In this document: in pieces, positions 1 to 9,800 of the stretch
Position numbering within the stretch: the first letter of the stretch is position 1
Layout of the letters: each line of letters begins with the position of its first letter
NCBI GenBank assembly: GCA_017999235.1
Contig: JAGOBN010000002.1
Location: 1 to 37,971 of the forward strand
Direction: 5' to 3'
Length of the DNA stretch: 37,971 bases
Origin: Anaerolineales bacterium
GTDB taxonomy: Bacteria; Chloroflexota; Anaerolineae; Anaerolineales; UBA6663
Made by a program: the position numbers and the translations under genes
The notes under the pieces: generated by a model
What the model was told of the DNA's origin: nothing
The model's database searches: none
What the model saw: only the letters and a program-made list of their open reading frames with translations

Positions 1-330
1 CTCAAGCTCTCCAACTTGATCCTGCTGGTGGACAACAACCGCATCAGCAGCATCACGCGCACCGAACAGGTGCTGGACCTGCAGCCGCTGGCCCGCCGGT
101 TTGCCGGGTTCGGCCACCCGGTGCGGGAGGTCGATGGGCACGACCTGGGCGCCCTCCAGGCCGCCCTGGCCGAACTCCAGCAGGGGGCCGAGGGGGGCGT
201 GGTGATCGGCAATACCGTCAAGGGACGCGGGGTTCCGTTTGCCGAGTGGGAGCCGATCTGGCACTATCGTTCGCTGAATCAGGCCTTGTACGAGCAGGCC
301 CTGGCCCAGCTGGATCAGGAGCCGGCCTAA
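1..330 (+). CDS. Transketolase-like subunit, N-terminal (ThDP-binding) half, 3' part
   Basis: The window opens inside this gene, so only the last 109 residues are seen. The NLILLVDNN segment matches the end of the thiamine-diphosphate-binding region of transketolase N-domains, and the later EVDGHD motif is also typical. The product ends about where the first half of a split transketolase does. The next gene is the matching second half and starts in a TAATG overlap with this stop, so the two should form one enzyme. Split transketolases in polysaccharide clusters are thought to make unusual sugars by two-carbon transfer. The substrate cannot be read here, and a housekeeping pentose-phosphate role is less likely given the glycosyltransferase neighbours. 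Confidence 0.88.
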   Translation, partial: LKLSNLILLVDNNRISSITRTEQVLDLQPLARRFAGFGHPVREVDGHDLGALQAALAELQQGAEGGVVIGNTVKGRGVPFAEWEPIWHYRSLNQALYEQALAQLDQEPA

Positions 331-1211
331 TGCGCAGCCAGATCTTGGACACCCTCTTCCAGCGGATGGCGGCCAACCCTGATATCTTTTTCCTGACCGC
401 CGACATGGGCATCAACTTGGTGGAGAAATTCCAGCAGGCTTACCCGGAACGTTACCTCAACGTCGGCATCGCGGAACAGAACTTGATCGGCGTCAGCGCC
501 GGCCTGGCCAACCTGGGCTACCGCCCGTTTGCCTATACGATCTCGAACTTCGCCGTCCACCGCTGTTTCGAACAGATTCGCAATGATGTCAGCCTGCATC
601 AATATCCCATTACGATCCTAGGCACTTCGGCCGGCTATGACAACGCCCCGCTGGGACCGACGCACCACATGCTGGATGATTGGGGGGCGCTGAAGGCCAT
701 CCCCGGCATCGCCATTTACTGCCCGGCCAGCATCCCGTATGCGGCGGCGCTGGTCGATCGTCTGCTGACGGCCGATCACCCCGCGTATGTACGCATCCCC
801 AAAGGCGGATTTGCCGCGCCGAACTCCACCGCCGAGGCGGTCCTGCAGCCCGGCACCGAACGCGAGATCCTGCTGATCACCTACGGCGCTTTGGCTCAAA
901 ACTGCCTGGCGGTCCAGCAGGCCGACCCGCGCGTGGCGGTGCTGATCTGCAACTGCCTGCGCCCGTTGGATGAAGAGAATCTGGCCGCGGCGCTCAGCGC
1001 CCACCGCCGGGTGATTGTGGTCGAGGATCATTTTGCGGCCAGCGGCTTGTACGGTTCCTTGTGTGAGCTCATCGTTCGGCGGCGGTTGGCGGTGGCGCTG
1101 GACAGCCTGGCTCCCCGGCCGGGCTATCCGCTTGAAATCGGCGGGTCGGCCGAGTTTTTCTATCGCCAATATGGGCTGGACGTGGCCGGCCTCCGCCGCA
1201 CGCTCGCCTAG
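330..1211 (+). CDS. Transketolase-like subunit, C-terminal (Pyr plus C-domain) half
   Basis: This 293-residue protein is the second half of a split transketolase. It begins with the pyrimidine-binding domain and contains GIAEQN, whose glutamate activates the thiamine cofactor in this family. A C-terminal domain follows (around ILLITYGALAQN and RVIVVEDHF). The ATG at 330 overlaps the stop of the upstream half, which indicates translational coupling. An in-frame extension back to 246 exists but would overlap the partner's coding region and precede the natural domain start. The pair probably makes or rearranges a sugar for the glycans assembled by the genes downstream. Confidence 0.9.
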   Translation: MRSQILDTLFQRMAANPDIFFLTADMGINLVEKFQQAYPERYLNVGIAEQNLIGVSAGLANLGYRPFAYTISNFAVHRCFEQIRNDVSLHQYPITILGTSAGYDNAPLGPTHHMLDDWGALKAIPGIAIYCPASIPYAAALVDRLLTADHPAYVRIPKGGFAAPNSTAEAVLQPGTEREILLITYGALAQNCLAVQQADPRVAVLICNCLRPLDEENLAAALSAHRRVIVVEDHFAASGLYGSLCELIVRRRLAVALDSLAPRPGYPLEIGGSAEFFYRQYGLDVAGLRRTLA

Positions 1212-1239
1212 CCCGCCGCTGGAACAGGACCCGGACCGT

Positions 1240-2082
1240 ATGGACATCCGCGACACGCGCAAATGCAATCGGCTGAACCTGGGCGCGCTGGCCCGCTATC
1301 TCGAGGTGCCGGCCGACACCCTGAACGGGTATTACGACGAACTGCTGCAAGACCGAGCGTTTTTGGCGGCCCTCAACCAGCGCATCGCGGCGGTCCGCCG
1401 CACGCACGGCTTCACCAAAGCCATTTTCCAGCGTCCGCGGCTGCCATCTTTGGACTGGTTTGCCTTTGCCCGGGTGTTGTTGTACGTCCTGGTGCGGCAC
1501 TACCGCCCGCGCTGGGTTCTAGAAACGGGCGTGTACTACGGCGGCAACACCGCTTTTCTGCTCCAGGCCCTGGCCCGCAACGACTTCGGACAGCTGGTGT
1601 CGATCGATTGGCCCGACACCCAAATCCGTCAGCAAACGACGCACCCGCGACACCCTTTTGTGGCCGACAGCGAGTTATACACCGACGCGCTGGCGCCGGG
1701 TTTCCTGGTCCCCGAACCCTTGCGCGCCCGGTGGAGACTGCTGTTGGGCGACAGTCTGACCATCCTCCCAACGCTGACCGAGACCTTTGATCTCTATATC
1801 CACGACAGCGATCACTCCCTGGCGTTCGTGCGCAGCGAACTCGCCGCGGTCTGGCCCAAGCTGTCACCGCCGGCGCTGCTGGTGGTGGACGACATTGATT
1901 GGTCCAATGCCTTCTTTGAATTCTGTGTACACCGGCGCCTGCATCCCCTGCTCCTAACCGACAACGGCAAGGATGATCTGCGCGTCCGGACCGGCCTGAT
2001 CGCCCGCCAGCATCCCCGCCATCACGTGGCGGAAATCACCGGCTACGACCCGGACCGGGAGCCGGCCGGCCGCCCCGGCTGA
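1240..2082 (+). CDS. Class I methyltransferase-like protein (cephalosporin hydroxylase / Methyltransf_24 type)
   Basis: The protein has 280 residues. The central segment WVLETGVYYGGNT is a glycine-rich SAM-binding loop at the end of the first beta strand of a Rossmann-type methyltransferase. DLYIHDSDHS and LLVVDDIDW are the later strands typical of the Methyltransf_24 / cephalosporin hydroxylase group. Members of this group often modify sugars in surface-polysaccharide loci. The ATG at 1240 was chosen because the upstream part of the open frame lies inside the transketolase gene and reads as shadow sequence. It sits 28 bp after the transketolase stop. The substrate is unknown; O-methylation of a flagellin glycan is plausible from context only. 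Confidence 0.75.
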   Translation: MDIRDTRKCNRLNLGALARYLEVPADTLNGYYDELLQDRAFLAALNQRIAAVRRTHGFTKAIFQRPRLPSLDWFAFARVLLYVLVRHYRPRWVLETGVYYGGNTAFLLQALARNDFGQLVSIDWPDTQIRQQTTHPRHPFVADSELYTDALAPGFLVPEPLRARWRLLLGDSLTILPTLTETFDLYIHDSDHSLAFVRSELAAVWPKLSPPALLVVDDIDWSNAFFEFCVHRRLHPLLLTDNGKDDLRVRTGLIARQHPRHHVAEITGYDPDREPAGRPG

Positions 2083-2108
2083 AGCCGCCGCCCAGAAAGC
2101 GCACTGCT

Positions 2109-3593
2109 ATGCTCACTCTCGTCATCGTTACGCGCAACCGCCCCGCCTACGTGGCCCGCGCGCTGAGTTATTACCGCCAACAGCGGTTCACCCACCCGAT
2201 CTTGGTGGCCGATTCGAGCGACCCGCTCCCCCAGGCGCAGCTGGCCGCCGTGGTTAGAGCGTTGTCCCCCAGCCTGCACCTGGAGCACCGTCTCTATCCG
2301 CCCGACAGCCGCATGGAAGCCAAGCTCGTGGACGCCCTGCAGCATGTGCGTACGCGGTATGTGGTCATCAGCGGCGACGATGACTTTCTGGTTCCCGGCG
2401 CCGTGGATGAAGCCGTTCACTTCCTCCATCAGCACCCAGACTACGCGGTCGTCCACGGTCACGCCTTGGCCTTCACCCTCAGCACTCCCAACGCCTATGG
2501 GTCTATCGCGTGGATCGGGTTATTCCCCCAGAATTCTGTGGAACTGGCGGATAGCGCCGCGCGGTTCCAGCGGCATCTGGCCAACTACTGTGCCACCTTC
2601 GATTCAGTTGAACGCACCGCCGCGGCGCTGGAACATTGGAAACTGGAACTGGAACTCACCGACGCCAATTTTGGCGAACTCTTGCCGTCGTGCCTGTCGC
2701 TGATTCAAGGCAAATCCAAGAAACTCGAGCGCCTGTTCCTGATCAAACAGGGCGGCATGCCCAAGGATTTCCATGTTCCCGACAGCCTGGATTGGCTGGC
2801 CGCCCCGGAGTGGCCGGAACAATACCGGAAATTCCAAGATCGGCTGGCTCACGCGCTGCGGGAAAAGACCGGCTTGGGGCTGGACGAGGCGCGTCACAAA
2901 GTGAAACAAGCCTTTTGGGCGTATATGGGACACCGCCGGTTAATGCAGGAAATCAGCTGGGATCTGATCGACAATCTCAACCCGCCGCAATGGACCCCCA
3001 GCCATTGGCGCGAGAATGACCCGGCCTTCTCGCTGCCGGCGTTGTTGTCTCCGAACCACCCGTACCATGCGGATTTTGTGCCGGCGTTCCAGGTAATGAC
3101 CAGCGTTGACCCCGCTCACCCCGCTGTCCAGCCCGCCCCAGCCGCCGCGCCTTCCCGCCGCGCCGTTGCAACCCTGGAATTATTGCTGTCCAGCCCGAAT
3201 CTGCCGGCGGCGTTGCAGGAACACACCGCCCGGCTCGATGCCGATGTGCTGGCCCTGGTGCGCCTGAACGCGGAGACAGCCCGCGCCGATGGCCAGGTGG
3301 TGCTCGGCGGTCTGCTGGACGATTTGGCCGACCATATCCGGAGCCTGATCGACCAGCGCCAACCGAGGGCGGCCCCGCCGGCCGCCGCGCCGCTCTCCGC
3401 CGCCCAGACTTTGCAGCAGCTCCTTGACGCCGACGATTTGCCGGCCGCCCTCGAACAGCTCCAGCCCCATTTCACGGACGAGCTGCTGGCGTTGATTAAA
3501 GCCAATGCCCAGGCGGCCCGCCAGGATGGCGACACCGATTTGGCCGAGGGCCTGGCGGCGCTGGCCGAATATGTCGCGGTAGGCCGCCGTTAA
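2109..3593 (+). CDS. TIGR00180-like glycosyltransferase with two C-terminal helical repeats
   Basis: The protein has 494 residues. The N-terminus (LTLVIVTRNRPAYVARAL) is a GT-A type nucleotide-sugar binding start, and SGDDDFL carries the acidic metal-binding DxD motif near residues 93-96. The first ~340 residues resemble the TIGR00180 group of glycosyltransferases. After a Pro/Ala-rich linker come two copies of a 62-63-residue helical repeat (3162-3350 and 3402-3590), also present in the next two glycosyltransferase genes. The first copy is especially close to the middle copy of the giant protein (10741-10929). The gene follows the methyltransferase by 26 bp and ends in a palindrome. The role is inferred to be sugar transfer to flagellin or its glycan. 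Confidence 0.82.
   Translation: MLTLVIVTRNRPAYVARALSYYRQQRFTHPILVADSSDPLPQAQLAAVVRALSPSLHLEHRLYPPDSRMEAKLVDALQHVRTRYVVISGDDDFLVPGAVDEAVHFLHQHPDYAVVHGHALAFTLSTPNAYGSIAWIGLFPQNSVELADSAARFQRHLANYCATFDSVERTAAALEHWKLELELTDANFGELLPSCLSLIQGKSKKLERLFLIKQGGMPKDFHVPDSLDWLAAPEWPEQYRKFQDRLAHALREKTGLGLDEARHKVKQAFWAYMGHRRLMQEISWDLIDNLNPPQWTPSHWRENDPAFSLPALLSPNHPYHADFVPAFQVMTSVDPAHPAVQPAPAAAPSRRAVATLELLLSSPNLPAALQEHTARLDADVLALVRLNAETARADGQVVLGGLLDDLADHIRSLIDQRQPRAAPPAAAPLSAAQTLQQLLDADDLPAALEQLQPHFTDELLALIKANAQAARQDGDTDLAEGLAALAEYVAVGRR
3162..3350 (+). repeat. Helical repeat copy 1 (protein-level)
   Basis: A 63-residue unit with the shared core: LL, LPAAL, then LDADVLALVRLN, then TARADG and a final LADHI. 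It is preceded by RAVATLE, the same lead-in as copy 4 at 10741. Confidence 0.8.
3402..3590 (+). repeat. Helical repeat copy 2 (protein-level)
   Basis: A 63-residue unit ending the protein: LLDADDLPAALEQ, LLALIKANAQAAR, DLAEGLAALAEYV. It matches the consensus LLxADDLPAAL / LLxLVRxNAxxAR / LADGLxxLAxHI. Confidence 0.8.
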
Positions 3594-3600
3594 CGGCGGC
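3583..3600. repeat. Perfect 18-bp palindrome across a stop codon
   Basis: GCCGCCG-TTAA-CGGCGGC is self-complementary (7-bp stem, 4-base TTAA centre). The TAA stop of the upstream glycosyltransferase is inside the loop. No T-run follows, so it is not a textbook intrinsic terminator, but it separates this operon from the promoter at 3633. Confidence 0.6.
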
Positions 3601-3632
3601 TCACCGCGCCCCCTGCTGGACCCTCCCCTGCA

Positions 3633-3698
3633 TTTATAGGCCGTTTACACTGGATTAAGTTCCCCTTTACTGACCCTGCCCCGGCCGCACCGTACAGT
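3633..3698 (+). promoter_or_regulatory. Four-unit 11-bp operator plus promoter (site A)
   Basis: Four direct repeats start at 3633, 3644, 3655 and 3666: TTTAT, TTTAC, TTAAG, TTTAC, each exactly 11 bp from the last. The final unit runs into CTGACC (3670-3675), a weak -35. After a 17-bp spacer comes TACAGT (3693-3698), a -10 candidate. Spacing from the last repeat to the -10 is 27 bp, the same as at sites B and C. It would drive the giant glycosyltransferase gene with a leader of about 130 bases. The rest of 3594-3834 shows no gene. Confidence 0.65.
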
Positions 3699-3834
3699 GA
3701 GCGTGGGCTCCCAAGTGTTCCGTTAAGCGCGGCTGGCCCCCGGAGTTGAGACGGCGCCGCTGAACGGGGAGTTTCCCCCGTCGGATTTCCCGGCCGGCTC
3801 ACACATCCACCCAGCTTGCCCAGTCTCTACTGCG

Positions 3835-6800
3835 ATGTCCGACTATCTTTCGCCCTCCCAGCCGCCCCGCCGCCTGCTAGCCATTTACGATCTGCACTGC
3901 CAGCCATATAGCATTGGGGATCTGACCGCCTTTCAAGCCGGCAGTCTCGTCGCGGCGGAAATGAGCGGCTGTCAGCACATTGATTTGTGTTTTCTTCTCG
4001 ATCGCGATCCGCTGGATGAAAACTTCCGTGCCTACATTCGGCCGGACAACCGCCTCCACCATCTCTTGCGCATCCTGCCAGTCGCGCAGAGCAACCCCCA
4101 ACTCGGCTCGCTCTACTTCTTTGACGATCGCGATCAATTTTTGGCCTGGGTTCAAACCAACGCCCAGCGCTACGTGTGCTGGCCGGCGCTGGAGGCGCTG
4201 GAGCAGCCCCGCTACTTGTATTATGAAATCATCCAGGGCGCCCAGGCCTACTTCCAACGTCACGGGCACCCCCCCCAGTTATCCATGCCGGCTTCCCTGC
4301 TGGAGTGGGCCGCGCAATTCCTCAAACAACACGCCGGACCACGCCGGGCGGTCACCGTGAATTTGCGCCGGAACACGCGTTTCCATCAATACCGGAATGC
4401 GCAGCCGGAGGCCTGGCTGGCGTTTTTCCAGCAGTGCGCTCGCCAGTACCCGGTCACGTTTCTGCTGCTCGGCGAGGCTCACGAAATCGACGAGCGGTTT
4501 CGCGACCTTCCCAATGTGGTGGTGACTAAAGATCACGCCACCACGGTGGATCAGGACTTCGCCCTGATCCAGCTGGCTCACTTTCATATGGGGAGCGCTT
4601 CCGGCCCCATCGCCTTTGCTTTTTTCCGCCCCACCCCGTACCTGATTGTCAATGCCCAAGACGTTCTGCCCCACCTGGCCCTGTATCAGGGCGCGCTCAC
4701 CACTGACGAGGAGTGGGGGCTGAAATTCGCGTTTGCCTTTGCCCAACAGCGCTTATCCACGGAGCCCGAGACGGCCCCCTTCCTGATGGCCCAGTTCGAA
4801 GCCATGTGGGCGGCTGTTGATCACACGCGGCCGCCTTCCACCGCCGCCGAACAGGCGGAACTGCCCGCTCCCGTTCCCGCCCAACCCGCCGCGCCGCCCC
4901 CCGCCCGCATCCGGGCAGCGCTCGTCGGGCTGGCCAACCAGACGCAGCTTGGGTACCGCCTCCAAATTGAATCCGAGCGCGGCCAGTTGTACGAATATAA
5001 GCGCCAGTTGGACTGGACGGACTGGCGCGACGAGAACGTGACGCCGCCGGACGGCTCCCCGCCGGTCCGCGTGACCCTGGCCGGCCTGCGCCGCACCCTG
5101 CTCAAAGGCTACAACTTCCCCGCCGCCAGCGCCGCGTATCAAGCGGCCCAGCGGGCCGGCCAGCCCCCTGCGGTCGCCTTTACGGTCCGCAACGGCGACA
5201 CGCTCGGCGGCGGCACGCTGATGCTCTTCCGCCTGGCCAACTGGCTGGTCGAGCTCGGCCTCCCGGTCACGGTCTACTCGGAGGCGCCGCCGCCCGCGTG
5301 GGTCAATTTCACCGGCCGCCATGTGCAAATTGTTCCCGATCACGAGCGCTACCCCGCTATCCGCGAGCCCATCATCATCGTCTACTCGGTCTTCGAGCTC
5401 CCGGGCGTTCTGCAAATGATCGACACGCGCGGCCGCAAGATCTACCACCTCTGCCAGGGAGTGGAAAGCTACCATCTGTTTGACCCCAGCGAAACCGGCC
5501 TGAACATCGCCTTGCCTTTGCTGGATATGCTCCATGACCTCCCGGTGGGCCGGCTGGTGGTCTCGCCTCACCTGGAGACTTATTTCCGTGAGCGCTTTCA
5601 ACAGCCGAGCCTGCCGATCTTCAACGGAATTGATCAACGGCAATTCACGGCGCGCCCGCAGCCGCCGGCGTATGCGGACCACATCGTGGTGGTCACCTCG
5701 GGCGACCCCCGGCAGGCGCTCAAGCGCATTGCCGTGGTCAAACAGGCGGTCAGCCAGCTGGCACAACAGCGGCCGCAGACGCGCTTTGAATTGATTGACG
5801 TCGTGGGGGCTGCCACCGCGCCCGCGGACGCCCCCGATCCGCTGCCGGCCAATCTCGACTACCGGCTGGTGACCCAGCTCGACGCCGGCGAGATGCGCGC
5901 CGTGTACGACCGCGCGCACGTCCTGGTCAATGCCTCCTGGTACGAGGGCTTCGGCCTGCCCAGCCTGGAGGCGATGGCGTGCGGCGTCCCCGTGGTCCAG
6001 GCGGCCAATTTCGGGCTTGACCAGATCGCCGAGGATGGCGTGAACTGCCGGCTGCTGCCGCAGGCCAGCGCCGAGGCCATCACCGCCGCCCTGGCCGAAA
6101 TCCTGGATCAGCCGGCCCTGCGGGAGCGTCTGATCGCCGGCGGGCTGGCGACCGCCCAGCGCTTCACGCTGGCCCAGCAGCACGCGCGCTTCTGCGCGGC
6201 TTTCGCCGACATCCTGGGCCAGCCCCTTGATCCGGCCCGGGTGGCGCAGCAGCATGCGCGGCTGACGGCCGCCGAACCCGCGCCGGCTTCACCGCGCGCA
6301 GCGTTGGCGGCGCTGCCCGCCCAGCCGCTGTTCTCGGTGCTCGTCCCCACCTACAATCAGGCTCAGTATCTGCCGGCCGCCCTGGAAAGCCTGCGCGCCC
6401 AGACGTACGAAAACTGGGAGGCGCTGGTGGTCAACGACGGCTCCACCGATGACACCGCGGCCGTCCTGGAGGATTGGGCGCGCCGGGAAAGCCGGCTGCG
6501 GATCATCACCAAGCCCAACGGCGGCACCGCCTCCGCGCTTAACGAAGGGGTGCGGAACGCGCGCGGCGAGTGGCTGTGCTGGCTGTCGTCGGACGACCTC
6601 TTCCAATCCGATAAACTTGCCATCCATGTCCGCGCCCTGAACGCCCAGCCGGAGATCCGCTTTTTCCACACGGATTTCTTCGTGCTGGATGAACAAGCCG
6701 GGGTCAAGCTCTTCTCCGGGATCAACCCCGCCACCTACATCCCGCCGGTCGAAAGCCAGCTGCTGCGCTTCTTCCAGTACAACTACATCAACGGCATCAC

Positions 6801-9800
6801 CATCGCCGTCCACCGCTCGGTCATGGAAACGGTCGGCGGCTTCAATCCCAGCCTGCGGCATGGCCAGGATTATGAGATGTGGCTGCGGATCAGCGCCCGC
6901 TACCGCTCGGCCTTCCTGCCGGCGCGCGGTTCAGTCACCCGCGTCTATCCCACCCAGGCGTCGCTCGTGCACACGGAAGTCGGCATCCTGGATTCGGCCC
7001 GGGCCGCCGTGGCGTTCTTGAATGCCCGCCCCTTCCCGGCGCTGTTTCCGGCGCTGGATTTGACCGAGCCGGACGCCATCGGCCGCGCCGTGCGCGAGAC
7101 GCTGAATGTGGCCTCGCAACCGGAGGCCTTTGTCAACCAGGCCGGCTTCGGCCAGGCGCTGATCCGCCGCCTGCTCGAATGGATGACCCAGACCTGTCCG
7201 CGCCGCTGGCGCGCGCAGCTCATCGAGCAGTACAACACCGTGGCGCAGAGTATTCAGCAGGCGCCCGTGACCACCGAGGTCAAGCGCGCCTTTGTATCCC
7301 TGCGCCCGACGCAGGTGATCCGCTATGAAGCCGTGGACCCGCTGGCGGACATGGCCCGGCATGGCGACCTGCTGCACACGGAGGGCCGGTCGGTCGACGC
7401 CGCGAATCTGCGGCGGTATTTGGCGCGCCTCCAGCCGGCGGCGGCCGCCGCTCCCGCTCCCGCGCCAACGGCCGGCCCCGCCGCGCCCGTCTCAGTCTCA
7501 GTCATCGTCATTGGCGGCGGCGGCCCGGCGGCCAGTCAAACGGCGCTCGCCCGCCAAACTCACCCGGCCGCCCAACTGGAAGTGATCACCAGCGGCGGCA
7601 CGCCGGCGGCCCTCAACCAGGCCATCCGCCGCGCGCACAACGACCTGCTCATCTTCCTCAGCGCGGAGGCGCTCGCGGCCCCGGATCTGGCGGCGCAGCA
7701 TGTCGCCGCCCACCAGCGTCTGGGCGCGGGAGCTTGGGCCGTCATGGGGACGTATGACTTGGCGGAGGTGTCGGCTGGGGCGCCGTTGACCCAGGCGCTG
7801 TCGCAGGCCGATTTGCTGTATCCCTACAGCCAGCTGCAGGCCGGCCGGCCAGTGGAGGCCGGTCAGCTGCGGCTCCACAACCTCAGCGTGCCGCGCGCGA
7901 CGCTGCAGACCGTGGGGCTGTTGGACGAGGCGTTCGATGCCCTGCCCGGGGCCGAAGCTGAGTTGGGCTATCGGTTCCAGCAGGCGGGCGGGCAAATCAT
8001 TTACAGCGAGGCCTGCCGCGCCGCCGGGACGCGTCCGGTCACGCTGGCTGAGTTCAGCCGCCGGCAGCTGCAAGCCGGGCGCGGCGCGGTGCTGACCGCG
8101 CTCAAACAGCCCGCCCTGGCGGAGCGCGTCACCGGTCAGCCGCGGGTGGATATTCTGGAGCCGCTGGCCGGCCAATGGCTGACGGCGCACACCGAGGCGG
8201 CCGTTAAGGCCCGCGCCAGCCTCCTGCAGCTCGAAGCCCTCGCCCACCAACAGCCCGAAGCACGCGCGGCGATCACCAAGGAAATGCTGAAGCATCTTCA
8301 GCCGGTCACCCAGTTCTGGCGGATGCACGGCCTTCTGGAGGGTCTGGCGCGCTATCAGGCGCCGGCGCGCCCGGCGGCCGGACCGCTGCGCTTCACGCTC
8401 TATTCCCCCGGCACGGGCCTGGCCGGCGGCATCAAAATCCTTTTTGAATACGCCAACCGGCTGGCCCAGCGCGGCCATCAGGTGGCCGTGTTTGCCCCCC
8501 ACAACCGCCCGCCCACCTGGTTCGCGCTGGACCCGCGGGTCCAATTGGTGATGCCGACGGTCGGCGCGGACCTGCTGGCCAGCTCCGTGCCGGACGCCGA
8601 CGTGATCGTGGGCTCGTACTGGCCGACGCTGTATCAGATTGCCCGCCTGCCCGCCAGCAAAGGCCACAAGGTCTACCTCATTCAAGGGTATGAAGCCGAG
8701 GCCCTGGCGACGCCGGAAGCCGTAGACCCCACTTACCATCTGCCCCTCCAGCGCATCGCCGTCTCGCACTGGCTCCAATCCATTTTGAATGACCGCTACC
8801 AAGAAACGTGCGCGGTTGTTCCCAACTGCTACGACAAGACGCTCTTCTACCCGGAGCCGGCCCTGCGCCGGCGCTCCCCAGCCGGCGACTTGCGGATCGG
8901 GATGCTCTATCACCCAGAAGCTCGCAAAGGCGGCGCCGACGGGGCCAGCGCCTTTCAACACGTGCGCGCCCAGCTGCCCCAGGCCAGGTTGATCTATCTC
9001 AGCGCCGCGCCGCCGGCCGAGAAAATCGGCGACGAGTGCCACGTGGGGTTGAGCGGCGCCGCCCTGCGCGCTTACTACAACTCGCTGGATATCTTCGTCA
9101 GCCCCAGCTGGTCGGAGGGGTTCGGCCTGCCGGGCCTGGAAGCCCTGGCCTGCGGCGTGCCGCTGGTCACCACCGACTCCGGCGGCGTGCGCGAGTATGC
9201 GCGTCACGAAGCCACCGCGCTGGTGGTGCCGCCGCGCGACCCGGACGCGTTGGCGCACGCCATCCTGCGCCTGGCGCGCGAGCCGGAACTGCGCCGCCGC
9301 CTGCGCGAGGCCGGGCTGCAGCAAGCCGCCCAATTTGATTGGGACCGTTCCGTCGATCAATTTGAAGCGCTCATTCGGGAGCAGCTGGCCCAGCCCGCGG
9401 CGCCCCGGCTGAGCTTGGCGCCGGCGGCCCAGCCGTCCGCCCCGCCCTTGTCCCAGCCCGCGGCGGGCGGCCCCGCTTTTTACCTGACGGGCGAGGTCTC
9501 GGATCTGCGGCTCCAGCAAGCGGCCGCCGCTCTGAACCAGCGCGGGGTCGCCGCCGCGTGTTATCAGAGTTTCATGCCGCAGCACCTGGCCGAGCACAGC
9601 GTCTTCATTTTTAGCCGGCCGCATCTCAACGCCGGCTTCAGCCTGGGCGTGCGCGCCTGCGCCGCCGCCGGCCGTCCGGTGGTCATCGATCTGGACGACA
9701 ACTTTCACCACCTGCCGGCCGACCATCCGGGCTACGCCAGCGTCGGACCCGGCAACCCCGCGCTGCTGCAGTCTCTGGAACAGCTCCTCCAGCACGCGGC

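Noticed and set aside
4753..6255. A 500-residue minus-strand open frame opposite the first GT4 module.
   Set aside because: Same cause: GC-rich antisense shadow without domain signatures or a ribosome site.
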